NCBI RefSeq assembly: GCF_001570725.1
Contig: NZ_BCNV01000001.1
Coordinates: forward strand, 310,001 to 374,000
Length of the DNA stretch: 64,000 nt
Reading direction: 5' to 3'
Source: Paenibacillus amylolyticus
GTDB taxonomy: Bacteria; Bacillota; Bacilli; Paenibacillales; Paenibacillaceae
Shown: one piece after another, positions 51,101 to 60,177 of the stretch
Layout: every line of letters begins with the position of its first letter
Position numbering within the stretch: the stretch's first letter is position 1
The notes under the pieces: generated by a model
What the model was told of the DNA's origin: nothing
Seen by the model: only the letters and a program-made list of their open reading frames with translations
Databases searched by the model: none
Position numbers and translations under genes: made by a program

Positions 51101-52039
51101 ATGGTTGGGATCGCATTTACCGTAATGTGTCTTATTTTTGGAACAACGTTTCTGGCAATTAAAATTGGAGTGGAAGCAGGCATGCCGCCTTTTCTGTCAG
51201 CTGGACTCCGTTTTATTGTTGCAGGGGCTTTGATGTTTGCGTGGATGTGGATGAAAGGCAAGGTCAATATTTCCCTGCTGTGGCGTAAAGAAATGCTCAT
51301 TACAGGTGCAGGACTGACGTTTGGTACGTTTGCGACCTTATATTGGGCTGAACAATATGTGAGTTCAGGCGTTGGTGCAATTTTGTCAGCTACAGGTCCA
51401 CTCATGATTATGCTGATGCAGACAGCTTTGTTGCGACAAAAAACATCTGCACGCATGATTACGGGATGTCTGATCGGTTTTGCGGGAGTCGTGCTTGTGG
51501 TTCTGCCGGGTGTATCCATTGGTGGAAGTCCACTATGGCTATGGGGTTGTATTGCCGTTCTGGTGGGCGAAGTGTGTTATTCAGCAGGGGCGATATACTC
51601 CAAGAAGGTTATTAATCAGTTCAAAGAAGCGAACCCTGTAGCAATCAACGCAGTACAGATGATGTATGGAGGACTGTTGTTAAGCTTGCTCTCAGCGGTG
51701 ACAGAATCGTGGAATATGTCTGCTCTGGACTGGGTGCCTGCTGTCTCATCCGTAATTTATTTGACTGTCGTTGGCTCGATGGTTGGTCACAGCCTGTTCT
51801 ACTGGATCATGTCTCGCACGAATCCGCTGTTCCCGGCAACCTGGCTGTACATCTCCCCGCCGATTGCGGTTGGTCTGGGTGCCGTTGTCTATAATGAACA
51901 TGTCAGCTGGATTACGTGGATCGGTGTGGCACTGGTGGTTGCAGGTCTCTTGGCAATGAATGAAAAAGTGATGGGTTGGTTAAAACGAGGTGGGCGTAAG
52001 AGTCCGTTGGTCCAAACTTCCAAACCTCTAGTAAAATAG
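51101..52039 (+). CDS. EamA/DMT-family transporter
   Basis: 312 residues with ten hydrophobic helices arranged as two EamA repeats (GTTFLAIKIGVEAGMPPFLS opening, then PAVSSVIYLTVVGSMVGHSL). It probably exports a metabolite. ATG at 51101 follows GAAGGAGGGG. The divergent MocR regulator points to an amine or amino acid. The basic tail (residues 290-312) is cytoplasmic. Confidence 0.93.
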   Translation: MVGIAFTVMCLIFGTTFLAIKIGVEAGMPPFLSAGLRFIVAGALMFAWMWMKGKVNISLLWRKEMLITGAGLTFGTFATLYWAEQYVSSGVGAILSATGPLMIMLMQTALLRQKTSARMITGCLIGFAGVVLVVLPGVSIGGSPLWLWGCIAVLVGEVCYSAGAIYSKKVINQFKEANPVAINAVQMMYGGLLLSLLSAVTESWNMSALDWVPAVSSVIYLTVVGSMVGHSLFYWIMSRTNPLFPATWLYISPPIAVGLGAVVYNEHVSWITWIGVALVVAGLLAMNEKVMGWLKRGGRKSPLVQTSKPLVK

Positions 52040-52078
52040 GTAATGTGTAATTCTGCAAAGGAATGAAAGAAATTAAAG

Positions 52079-52123
52079 CTCTCGGTTACGCCATCGTAAG
52101 ATGTCATAAACGGGAGTTTTTTT
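52079..52123 (+). terminator. Terminator after the EamA gene
   Basis: CTCTCGGTT (52079-52087) pairs with AACGGGAG (52109-52116) with one bulge, followed by seven Ts. Confidence 0.75.
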
Positions 52124-52311
52124 GTTTAGAAGAATTAAATATAGTTATAAGAAGAAGCCGGATATGATATAGTGTGGAGTGCGTTTAACAAAGCAGAGAG
52201 GAGAAAGGTCTACAAAGCGAGAGTTTAACCGAGCATGTAAGTGAAAGAGATTTTTAGAGTTCAATGAGTTTATGCAAAACAACTAGACTGGCATTAGGGA
52301 GTTGCGTTATT

Positions 52312-52635
52312 GTGGAAGATGAATTTCATGTGATTTCAATTGTTTTAGGTTTTGTTGCATTTCTAATTTATCTATTTTTTGCATTTAGTCATCGTTATCT
52401 AGCTTTTTATGGCTATTTTATCATCTGGGGTGGACTTTTGTTTCTAAGTATTAAGCTCGATATGGATTTTTATTTGGTGAATCAGGCGGTTCCTAGTATA
52501 GTAGGTAGTTTGATTGGACTGCTCTGGGGATTCTTTAGCAGTGCGGGAGAGGATGCAAGTCACTACCGGGCTGAAAAGAGGGAACAACGTGAGCGTGCCG
52601 TTAGAGCACTAGAGAAAATGGCCAATAAAAAATGA
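52312..52635 (+). CDS. Small membrane protein, unrecognised
   Basis: 107 residues. Three hydrophobic helices (about 5-24, 30-48, 58-75: VISIVLGFVAFLIYLFFAF, YGYFIIWGGLLFL, VGSLIGLLWGFF) and a charged C-terminal tail (EKREQRERAVRALEKM). GTG at 52312 follows AGGGAG; an in-frame ATG at 52264 would add 16 residues without a good ribosome site. AT-rich compared with its neighbours. Function unknown. Confidence 0.6.
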   Translation: MEDEFHVISIVLGFVAFLIYLFFAFSHRYLAFYGYFIIWGGLLFLSIKLDMDFYLVNQAVPSIVGSLIGLLWGFFSSAGEDASHYRAEKREQRERAVRALEKMANKK

Positions 52636-52674
52636 GTTTTAAGAAAAGTATTAATACATAGTTATACTTATATG

Positions 52675-52722
52675 AACAGCCCTGCACAGCGAGCTATCGC
52701 TGACAGGGCTGTTTGTTTGTGT
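52675..52722. terminator. Bidirectional terminator
   Basis: AACAGCCCTG (52675-52684) pairs with CAGGGCTGTT (52704-52713), inner AGCG/CGCT, T-rich on the plus side. Confidence 0.8.
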
Positions 52723-52763
52723 TGTCATAATACATGTATAAAAGTAAATGCTTCGCTTGAACC

Positions 52764-53567
52764 TTACTCTGCGTTCAATACAAACTTCTCGATAACCTCT
52801 TTTACGCCATCTTCGTTATTGCTTGCCGTAATGTAATCAGCCAGCTCTTTAAGAGCAGGGATAGCGTTACCCATTGCTACACCAAGTCCTGCAACTTCCA
52901 ACATCTCATGGTCATTCCAAGAGTCGCCAATGGCAATGCACTCGCTCAATTGGTGACCAAAGTGGTCTGCGAGGAAGGTAAGAGCATGGCCTTTAGTTCC
53001 CTCATTGTGCATGATCTCGAGGAAGTAAGGTTTGGACTTCGTGATATGCACTTGTGGTCCAAGCAACTCACGCAGGTCAACAGCAACCTTATCCAAGTAA
53101 TCCGGCTCATCGATGATCAGCAGCTTCGGTGTTTTTTGTTCAATGACTTTGATGAAATCAGATTCGATGTAATATTGTGTGCCGTTCAATTTGGCATAAT
53201 CACGCAGTTTGTCGTTTTCTTCACGAGCATACAGCTTGTCATCAATGTACGTTTGAAGGTGAAGATTATTTTCCAGGCAATAATCGTACAGTTTGCGGGA
53301 AGCCTCCTGTGGAACGTAGCGCTCGTAGAGAACTTTTTCGTCCAGCAAGTTCTTCACCAATGCGCCTTGATACGTAATGATTGGCACGTTAAGTCCGGTC
53401 TGACGAGCAAGCGCTTGTGCGGAAGCATAAGCACGGCCAGTCGCCAGCGTTACAGTTACACCATGGGCAACCGCTTGTTCCAGCGCAGTTTGCGTGGCAG
53501 GGGTTACTTCCTTGTTGTCGTTGATCAGAGTGTCATCAATATCGATTGCGATTAATTTGTAGGTCAT
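52764..53567 (-). CDS. Cof-type HAD phosphatase
   Basis: 267 residues. Motif I is IDIDDTLINDNKEV, motif II is TLATGRAYA, the lysine lies in GTKGHALTFLADHFG, and GDSWNDHEML is motif IV, the Cof/YidA pattern with a C2B cap. Such enzymes dephosphorylate sugar phosphates, flavins or PLP. Monocistronic, minus strand, 59 bp after the lipoate-ligase gene. Confidence 0.92.
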   Translation of the reverse strand: MTYKLIAIDIDDTLINDNKEVTPATQTALEQAVAHGVTVTLATGRAYASAQALARQTGLNVPIITYQGALVKNLLDEKVLYERYVPQEASRKLYDYCLENNLHLQTYIDDKLYAREENDKLRDYAKLNGTQYYIESDFIKVIEQKTPKLLIIDEPDYLDKVAVDLRELLGPQVHITKSKPYFLEIMHNEGTKGHALTFLADHFGHQLSECIAIGDSWNDHEMLEVAGLGVAMGNAIPALKELADYITASNNEDGVKEVIEKFVLNAE

Positions 53568-53626
53568 GTAAGTTTCTCTCCTTTTTATCTGTATCTATTC
53601 GGGTCTTAATCTATATAAATTCAACT

Positions 53627-54631
53627 TTACTCCTCCAGGAAAACAAGGCCGATAAAGTCTTCCAGCTCAAGGTTGCCGAAGTAGTGTTTTACATCCAGGC
53701 CCTCAAGTGCAGTACGCACCTCGGATTCTTCATAACGCTTGCCACGCAGCATATCTTCGATATCGGCCACATCGCCTACGCCGAAGAAGTCACCGAAGAT
53801 TTTGATATCTTCAATTCGTCCATCTTTGATGTTCATGCGCAGGTCAATAATGCCGACAGGGAATTTGCGGGTATGCTTCACATTGCTTTCCGGAGACAGA
53901 CCATAGTTCCAGTCCCAGTTGCTATAGCGCTCGGCAGAGATTTCCTTGATCTTGTCCCAGTCTTTCTCTGTGAGTGTATATTGCGGGACGTCTTGTGGCT
54001 CCATCCGGAAAATGTGACGCAACAGCTCATCGCGGAACTGTTCAATCGTCAGGTTGCTGTCGATCAGATCACGAATGTTGGCAACCCGGCTGCGCACGGA
54101 TTTGGTACTCTTGGATTTGAATTTCTCGGGATTTACGTTCAGGGATGCTTGAACATGATCCAGATTCAGGTTAAACATCAATGTGCCGTGACTGAACATG
54201 CGGCCGCGCGTGGAGAATTGGGCATTGCCCGAAATTTTCTTTTCTCCTACTTGCAGATCGTTACGCCCGGTTAGCTCGGCATTGACCCCAAGTTCCTGCA
54301 AGGCTTCAACCACAGGCTGGGTGAACTTACGGAAATTGTGGAAGGATTGACCGTCATCGGCTGTAATAAAACTGAAATTCAGGTTGCCGAGGTCGTGATA
54401 AACTGCCCCGCCTCCCGAAAGACGACGGACAACCTGCACACCGTTATCCTGCACGTATTCGATATTAATTTCTTCAATGGTATTCTGGTGCTTTCCGATA
54501 ATAATGGACGGGCGATTGATGTAGAACAGCAGATAGCTGTCATCCTCCATCGGCAGATGCTTCAGAATATACTCCTCAATCGCGAGGTTTACAGACGGAT
54601 CTGTAATGCCCTGGTTATCAACAAACAGCAT
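53627..54631 (-). CDS. lplJ: Lipoate--protein ligase
   Basis: 334 residues of the LplA/LplJ family. Motifs: RRLSGGGAVYHDLGNLNFSF (lipoyl-AMP loop), GRNDLQVGEKKISGNAQ with the catalytic Lys, and the C-terminal accessory domain ending DFIGLVFLEE. It attaches scavenged lipoate to 2-oxoacid dehydrogenases and GcvH. ATG at 54631 lies seven bases after GGAGG; ATG at 54637 overlaps that site. Confidence 0.95.
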   Translation of the reverse strand: MLFVDNQGITDPSVNLAIEEYILKHLPMEDDSYLLFYINRPSIIIGKHQNTIEEINIEYVQDNGVQVVRRLSGGGAVYHDLGNLNFSFITADDGQSFHNFRKFTQPVVEALQELGVNAELTGRNDLQVGEKKISGNAQFSTRGRMFSHGTLMFNLNLDHVQASLNVNPEKFKSKSTKSVRSRVANIRDLIDSNLTIEQFRDELLRHIFRMEPQDVPQYTLTEKDWDKIKEISAERYSNWDWNYGLSPESNVKHTRKFPVGIIDLRMNIKDGRIEDIKIFGDFFGVGDVADIEDMLRGKRYEESEVRTALEGLDVKHYFGNLELEDFIGLVFLEE

Positions 54632-54823
54632 GGTCATTCCTCCATTAATGTATGTGAGGGATCAAGATCCCTTATGTAGTGAACCTTGTAAAACAAACGA
54701 AACCGAAATTCCTCTTCTATTGTAAACGAATTGTGGTTGGGACACAAAGGAATTAGAAGGGGTACCGAAGGGTCGCCACGAACGAGCAACATGCAGCATG
54801 GCAGAAAGACTTGTAAAACGGGA

Positions 54824-54853
54824 TTGACCCGTACCTCCCACGCCATCCATAAT
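54824..54853 (+). promoter_or_regulatory. Sigma-A promoter of cobD-cbiZ-cbiB-cobC
   Basis: TTGACC (54824-54829), 18 bp, CATAAT (54848-54853), giving a leader of about 25 nt. No B12 box precedes it, so this first block seems free of the cobalamin riboswitch. Confidence 0.6.
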
Positions 54854-54884
54854 AAAAAGGACATGTAGAAAGGGTGACGGAAGT

Positions 54885-56039
54885 ATGACCGGTTACATTG
54901 AAGTTTTCGGACATGGCGGTGACGTGGAGACGGCCGCATCCCGGTTTGGAGGGAACGCTGCGGATTTCCTCGATTATAGCGCAAACATCAATCCGTTGGG
55001 CCCGCCAAAGGAAGTGTTGGAGGCTTTGGAGCAAGGATTGCAGTCGGTTCTTCGTTATCCTGATCCGGGCCATCGAGGGTTCAAATCAGTACTCAGTGAA
55101 CGTTTGGGTGTGCCACAGGACCGTATTTCGGTAGGCAATGGCGCTGCTGAAAGCATGGCGTTGATCTTGCTCGGACTTGCTCCGCAGAAGGTCGGCACAG
55201 TGGAACCTGGATTTTCAGAATATCGTTCTTTAGCGCGACAATTCGGTGCGGAAGTCCAGCATGTGGAGGGACGAGAGGAACTGGAGTGGCGTGCTGATCC
55301 TGAGGACATTGAACGACTGATAGAACAGGTAGATCTGCTGTTTCTCGGTCAGCCCAACAATCCGAATGGCGTACAATATCCGGTAGAGATACTGCATCGT
55401 CTGGCTCGCAAAGCAGAGAAAACAGGTACTGTCCTGGTCATCGATGAGGCATTTATGGATTTCATACCTGAATCAAGACGACAATCTCTTGCACCCAGAC
55501 TGGACGAATATCCACAGGTGATCATCATTCGATCAATGACGAAGTTTTACGCTATTCCGGGTCTGCGTCTGGGGTATGCCTTGGGACGTCCGGAATGGAT
55601 TCGTGCGATGACAGAGAAACAGGTGACCTGGAGTGTGAATGGACTGGCGTTGATTGCAGGTGAAGCCTGTCTACGCAGCGGAGAACGGTTCGAACAGGAC
55701 ACACTGGCACAGATCGCACGGGAACGCGCGCGTTTAAAGGCAGGCTTGGAGTCGTATGGTTGTGTGGTAACACCGGGGGAAGCGAATTTTATTTTGGTGC
55801 GCCTACCAGAACCTTGGACTGCGGCATCCATGCAGGCAGCCCTGGGCGAGCGTGGCATTCTAATCCGTAGCTGTGCGATGTATCCGGGACTTGGTGAAAG
55901 ACATGTACGTTTGGCAGTAAAGGACGCAGAGGCCAACGAGTGCTTACTCGAAGCGCTAGGAAGTGTAATGGGGCGGCCAGACCACAAGCGACACATGATC
56001 GGAGCAGGGGGAACATGCGATGACACTGCCGTTTTATAA
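54885..56039 (+). CDS. cobD: L-threonine-O-3-phosphate decarboxylase (CobD-type aminotransferase fold)
   Basis: 384 residues, fold type I PLP enzyme. The PLP lysine is Lys220 in SMTKFYAIPGLRLGY; FLDYSANINPLGPP at the N-terminus is typical of the CobD/CobC decarboxylase family. It makes (R)-1-amino-2-propanol phosphate for the cobalamin nucleotide loop. ATG at 54885 follows GGGTGACGG. The 3' end overlaps cbiZ by 20 bp. A histidinol-phosphate aminotransferase is excluded by context. Confidence 0.93.
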   Translation: MTGYIEVFGHGGDVETAASRFGGNAADFLDYSANINPLGPPKEVLEALEQGLQSVLRYPDPGHRGFKSVLSERLGVPQDRISVGNGAAESMALILLGLAPQKVGTVEPGFSEYRSLARQFGAEVQHVEGREELEWRADPEDIERLIEQVDLLFLGQPNNPNGVQYPVEILHRLARKAEKTGTVLVIDEAFMDFIPESRRQSLAPRLDEYPQVIIIRSMTKFYAIPGLRLGYALGRPEWIRAMTEKQVTWSVNGLALIAGEACLRSGERFEQDTLAQIARERARLKAGLESYGCVVTPGEANFILVRLPEPWTAASMQAALGERGILIRSCAMYPGLGERHVRLAVKDAEANECLLEALGSVMGRPDHKRHMIGAGGTCDDTAVL

Positions 56040-56841
56040 TTACTACAAGAATGCAGAGGCAGACGAGAATGAATATCGTTCCTCTTCGTGGCCCGGGCTG
56101 AAGATTACTGCACACGATCAACATATTAGAGCTGCGAGTCGTGCTGCTGCAAGTGCACTTTCCAGTGCGGTATATGGCGGCGGGATGCTCGAACTGGATC
56201 GAATATTTAATATCTATGTGGATCGGCATTATCGATGTGATGATCCTCCTCGTGATATCGAATGTTCTCTGCATGAATGGAAGGAGCAGCTTGATCAATG
56301 TGCGGGACTATTGACTGCGGTTCGACTGGAGCATACTTCCATTCAGGAATACACAAGTGAGGCATTCGGAATTCTGTGTTGTACAACAGCCGGGGTGTCC
56401 AATGCTGCGCGGGCAGGTTCCGCAAGAACCGTATTTGATACGGAGGGAAATGAGGCTGTTGCCGTAGAGCTTTTAAAATCTACAACTCAATCTCACTTTA
56501 CGAAGCCCTATGTCCCGGGCACGATTAATGTCATGTTATGGTTCAACGGACGAATGACATCGGGAGCAATGGTGAATGCAATCCAGACTGCGGTGGAAGC
56601 CAAAGCGGCGGCGCTGGCTGATTTCGGTGTTGCGGACTCGGAGAATGGACTGCTGGCCACAGGGACGACAACGGATGCTATTGTACTTGCGGTGAGTCAG
56701 GTGCACGAGCACAACCCGCTAATTGCTTATGCGGGAACGGCTACGGTTATTGGTGCAGCTATCGGCAGGTTGGTGTATGACACGATCACGGAAAGCCTGC
56801 AAGCGGGACAGCAGTGGAAAGAGAGGAACAGGGTGAAATGA
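56020..56841 (+). CDS. cbiZ: Adenosylcobinamide amidohydrolase CbiZ
   Basis: 273 residues of the CbiZ family: CCTTAGVSNAARAGS, PGTINVMLWFNGRMTSGAM and the closing GTTTDAIVLAVSQ. It hydrolyses adenosylcobinamide to adenosylcobyric acid, letting cells salvage corrinoids with a wrong or missing lower ligand. ATG at 56020 follows GGGGGAAC. It overlaps cobD and, by 4 bp, cbiB. Confidence 0.9.
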   Translation: MTLPFYNYYKNAEADENEYRSSSWPGLKITAHDQHIRAASRAAASALSSAVYGGGMLELDRIFNIYVDRHYRCDDPPRDIECSLHEWKEQLDQCAGLLTAVRLEHTSIQEYTSEAFGILCCTTAGVSNAARAGSARTVFDTEGNEAVAVELLKSTTQSHFTKPYVPGTINVMLWFNGRMTSGAMVNAIQTAVEAKAAALADFGVADSENGLLATGTTTDAIVLAVSQVHEHNPLIAYAGTATVIGAAIGRLVYDTITESLQAGQQWKERNRVK

Positions 56842-57863
56842 CATTTCAGATAGGGCAACTGGCCTCCTGGCCGTTCTGGACGGGAATGGCAGGTGCCTGG
56901 ATTATTATAGGGGCATACATACTTGATCGATGCATCGGTGATCCGCGTTGGATTCCTCATCCCGTGATTGGCATGGGAAAAGCAATCTCTGCGCTAGAGC
57001 GTAGCATTCGTTCCCATGTGAGCACGGATTCCGGGCTGAAGAGGGCTGGTCTATTATTTCCGTTGCTAATTGCGGGTGGGGTGTTTGTAATTACCTGGGC
57101 ATTCGTATATGTGCTGGGTCTCATTCATCCGGTCGTAGCAATAGTGGCTGAAGTGGTGCTTATTGCAACTACCATTGCTTCCAAAGGGTTAAAGGATGCA
57201 GGCATGGAGGTGTATCACCATCTGGTTCAGAAAGATTGGCCTGCTGCAAGACGTTCACTTGGCATGATTGTTGGACGTGACACAGCTCATCTGGATGAAC
57301 CGGAGGTCGTGCGAGGAACGGTGGAGACGGTAGCGGAGAATATTGTGGATGCCATCGTGTCCCCTTTGTTCTATGCGTTAATAGGTGGCGCACCACTTGC
57401 GATGGCCTATCGTGCCGTGAATACATTGGATTCTATGGTTGGTTATAAAAATGAGAAGTACATGCATCTCGGCTGGGCTTCCGCCCGTCTGGACGATTGG
57501 GCTAACTGGATTCCCGCACGGCTCACCGCCATCCTGCTGATCTTGGGTGCATGGGTCATGAAACTGGATGCCAAAGGCGCAGCACGTATGGTGACCCGGG
57601 ATGCCAGATTGCATCCAAGTCCGAATAGTGGTTTTCCTGAATCGGCGGTGGCCGGAGCACTGGGGATCAGACTTGGTGGACACAATGTGTACCATGGCGT
57701 AGCTTCTTTTCGTGCCTATATGGGTGAGGCAACACGTCCGATGGCAGCAGAGGATATTGTGCGAACGACACGTCTCATGTTCTGGTCAGCGGGTTCTTTT
57801 GTAATCCTGTGTACACTGGTAACGCTCGGGATATGGCTCGCTGGAGGTACGTTGTTATGGTAG
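56838..57863 (+). CDS. cbiB: Adenosylcobinamide-phosphate synthase CbiB
   Basis: 341 residues, a membrane protein with about eight helices. Family motifs are ILDRCIGDPRWIPHPVIGMG, ENIVDAIVSPLFYALIGGAP and DARLHPSPNSGFPESAVAGA. It joins adenosylcobyric acid with aminopropanol phosphate, i.e. the products of CbiZ and CobD. ATG at 56838 overlaps the cbiZ stop (ATGA). Confidence 0.96.
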   Translation: MTFQIGQLASWPFWTGMAGAWIIIGAYILDRCIGDPRWIPHPVIGMGKAISALERSIRSHVSTDSGLKRAGLLFPLLIAGGVFVITWAFVYVLGLIHPVVAIVAEVVLIATTIASKGLKDAGMEVYHHLVQKDWPAARRSLGMIVGRDTAHLDEPEVVRGTVETVAENIVDAIVSPLFYALIGGAPLAMAYRAVNTLDSMVGYKNEKYMHLGWASARLDDWANWIPARLTAILLILGAWVMKLDAKGAARMVTRDARLHPSPNSGFPESAVAGALGIRLGGHNVYHGVASFRAYMGEATRPMAAEDIVRTTRLMFWSAGSFVILCTLVTLGIWLAGGTLLW

Positions 57864-58516
57864 TAACTCTAGGGCAGAATGGATCACAGCAACGAAATAT
57901 TCTGTTTATACGTCATGGCACAACCGCATGGAATGTGGAAAAAAAATATCTGGGGCATACCGATATCGCTTTGCTGCCTGATGCAGAAAGAGAACTGGCT
58001 TCACTACGCGAGCAATTGAGCAACGTCTCGTGGAATGCGGTATATTGCAGTGATCTGCTCCGTTGTCAGCAGACGCTTGCAATGATCGGGCCCCATTTAT
58101 TAGGCCATGTGAAGCTGGAACCACGTCTGCGAGAGGTTGATTTTGGTCAATGGGAAGGATTAACTTACGATCAACTCAAGGACAACCAACAGTACCGGGA
58201 CTGGATCGATGCTCCGCAGGACGTCACCCCGCCCGAGGGGGAGTCATGGCAGTCATTCACTGCACGAATCGATTTATTTCTGCAAGAGTGCATAGGGTCG
58301 GATTGTCCGTCCGTGCTCTCTCTTGAGTCAGGCGTGCCCACTATTATTGTTGTCACCCATGGGGGTGTAATCCGGTATGCATTATCTCGTCTCATTGCCA
58401 ATCTGGAATTCTGGGATACGCAGGTGATTCCGGGGCAAGCGATACAGGTGCGGCTGGAACAACATAGAGATCAGTGGGTTGGCACGAGGGTAGCTTTTCC
58501 GGGAATCGGGTTGTAA
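57857..58516 (+). CDS. cobC: Histidine phosphatase, probable alpha-ribazole phosphatase CobC
   Basis: 219 residues. The phosphohistidine site is LFIRHGTTAWN, the second His is in VVTHGGVIRY, and REVDFGQWEGL is typical of CobC/phosphoglycerate mutases. In this locus it most likely removes the 5' phosphate of alpha-ribazole or adenosylcobalamin phosphate. ATG at 57857 overlaps the end of cbiB; GGAGG lies nine bases upstream. Its stop codon is part of the next promoter. Confidence 0.88.
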   Translation: MVVTLGQNGSQQRNILFIRHGTTAWNVEKKYLGHTDIALLPDAERELASLREQLSNVSWNAVYCSDLLRCQQTLAMIGPHLLGHVKLEPRLREVDFGQWEGLTYDQLKDNQQYRDWIDAPQDVTPPEGESWQSFTARIDLFLQECIGSDCPSVLSLESGVPTIIVVTHGGVIRYALSRLIANLEFWDTQVIPGQAIQVRLEQHRDQWVGTRVAFPGIGL

Positions 58517-58539
58517 GGATGTGCAATATAACCTATAAT
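58511..58539 (+). promoter_or_regulatory. Promoter of the riboswitch-btu-cob operon
   Basis: TTGTAA (58511-58516), 17 bp, perfect TATAAT (58534-58539). The -35 overlaps the cobC stop codon. The leader to btuF is about 630 nt. A hairpin CAGACA-ATAA-TGTCTG lies at 58581-58596. Confidence 0.65.
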
Positions 58540-58654
58540 CACAACAGAAGTGTGACTTCAGCACCTGCAGTTACGTGTGACAGACAATAATGTCTGAACA
58601 TGAATGCAGATGGCTCACTTGAATGGGTTAATCCATATCAGCGACCAAGGGTCC

Positions 58655-58800
58655 CGCGTGCATGCAGTAATGGTTCATGGCTATATCCAGTCATGGATGG
58701 CATACGGGTGAAATAGGGAAGCCGGTGCAAGTCCGGCACGGTCCCGCCACTGTAAATCAGGAACAATTCCTGTAAGTCAGGTTACCTGCCCTGGACGTTC
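58655..58800 (+). ncRNA. Cobalamin riboswitch
   Basis: The conserved core GGGTGAAATAGGGAAGCCGG, then TGCAAGTCCGGCACGGTCCC and GCCACTGTAA, followed by the B12 box AAGTCAGGTTACCTGCC, identifies a cobalamin-binding aptamer. It controls the btuFCD-cobTUS block; cobalamin binding should lower expression. A terminator at 58901-58936 is the probable expression platform. Confidence 0.96.
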
Positions 58801-58900
58801 AAACCGGTGTTCCTTCGAGGAAAGGACAGCGTTTCGGGCAGTTCTATGTGCATGCACAACAATATGTTGAACATGTACAGATCGCCATATGCGAGACGTC

Positions 58901-58936
58901 ATCCCTGATCCTGACGTAAGGATTAGGGATTTTTTA
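58901..58936 (+). terminator. Terminator of the cobalamin riboswitch
   Basis: ATCCCTGATCC (58901-58911) pairs with GGATTAGGGAT (58920-58930), followed by a T-run, about 240 bp before btuF. Confidence 0.85.
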
Positions 58937-58969
58937 TTGTTCATATAAGATGAACCAGACATTTACACG

Positions 58970-59095
58970 TTAATGAAGAGTGCAGAACCGATCTGAAGAA
59001 ACGGAGTGTTCGCTTAAAGCTTGCTACAAGAAAGCTACATCGGAAGATGGTACTGCAATCGGAGTGGACCTGTGTGAAATGATGGGTTTAACTTG
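58970..59095 (+). repeat. Copy of the dispersed intergenic repeat
   Basis: TCTGAAGAAACGGAGTGTTC matches CCTGAAGAAGCGGAGCGCTC of the 26850-27115 copy, and ATCGGAAGATGGTACTGCAA with TCGGAGTGG and TTTAACTT match its 3' half. It lies between the riboswitch terminator and btuF. Confidence 0.65.
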
Positions 59096-59178
59096 TACAG
59101 GAACACCAAGGCATGGGTAGTAAAAGCTCAAGCACGATGCAAGAAAATAGTACAAATAGAGAAGGGGAGAATAACAGA

Positions 59179-60177
59179 ATGAATTTCAAGAATTGGAAAA
59201 GCGTAGCGTCCCTGCTGAGTGCAGCGGCACTCGCACTGGCTTTGGCCGGATGTGGCAATGCAACAACGAACGAGGGCACAGGTACTTCACAGCAACCGGC
59301 ACAGGAGCAGTCCCAAGGCCAGGCGCAGACGGATCTCAAAACACAATATCCACTTACCGTTACTGATGCAACGGGTGAGTCCTTTACATTTGAAAAGGCA
59401 CCAGCCAAAATTGTATCCGTGTCTCCAGCTGAGACCGAAACACTATTCGCACTTGGATTGGACGAGCAGATTGTAGGGGTATCCGACTATGATGATTATC
59501 CTGAAGCGGCAACAACCAAAGCGAAAATGGGTGGCATAACGAAGCCGAACGAAGAGTCTATCATTGCGGCTGAAGCTGATATTGTATTCACAGGCATCTC
59601 CATGAGCGAAGATGCAGTGAAGAAACTGCGTGAACTGGGCATTACCATTTTCAAAACGGATCCAAAATCCATCGACGATGTGATGAACAATATTGAAACA
59701 TTCGGTAAAATCACGGATCATCAAGAAAAAGCTCAGGAGATCATCACACAGATGAAACAGGATGTGACAGATGTAACTGAAGCTGTGAAGGCAGTTAAAC
59801 CGGAAGAGAAGAAACATGTATACGTTGAATTCTCCCCAGGCTGGACTGTGGGTAAAGGCGAATTTATGGATGAACTCATTACTGTAGCCGGTGGTAGCAA
59901 TATTGCTTCGGACAAAGAGGGCTGGTATGAAATTAATGAAGAGAACGTAATTGCCTCCAACCCGGATGTGATTCTGTATGCCAACGATGTCATTGATGAA
60001 AACTCCAAAACACTGGATCAGATCATTAAAGCTCGCAGTGGCTGGGATCAAATCACGGCTGTGAAGAACGATGCAGTCATCGGCCTAGATGCCAATCTGC
60101 TCAGCCGTCCAGGCCCACGTGTAACCGAAGGTCTGAAAGAAGTAGCCAAAGCGATCTATCCTGACCTGTTCCAATGA
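59179..60177 (+). CDS. btuF: Cobalamin/corrinoid-binding lipoprotein BtuF-like
   Basis: 332 residues. Signal ends in lipobox ALAGC (Cys25), followed by a Thr/Gln-rich linker. The mature type III binding fold starts YPLTVTDATGESFTFEKAPA and contains IVSVSPAETETLFALGLDEQ. Position behind a cobalamin riboswitch points to vitamin B12 or cobinamide rather than iron-siderophore. ATG at 59179 follows GGGGAG. Confidence 0.92.
   Translation: MNFKNWKSVASLLSAAALALALAGCGNATTNEGTGTSQQPAQEQSQGQAQTDLKTQYPLTVTDATGESFTFEKAPAKIVSVSPAETETLFALGLDEQIVGVSDYDDYPEAATTKAKMGGITKPNEESIIAAEADIVFTGISMSEDAVKKLRELGITIFKTDPKSIDDVMNNIETFGKITDHQEKAQEIITQMKQDVTDVTEAVKAVKPEEKKHVYVEFSPGWTVGKGEFMDELITVAGGSNIASDKEGWYEINEENVIASNPDVILYANDVIDENSKTLDQIIKARSGWDQITAVKNDAVIGLDANLLSRPGPRVTEGLKEVAKAIYPDLFQ

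Noticed and set aside
58581..58596. CAGACA-ATAA-TGTCTG hairpin as a terminator of cobC
   Set aside because: No T-run follows, and it lies after the next promoter, so it is part of the riboswitch leader.
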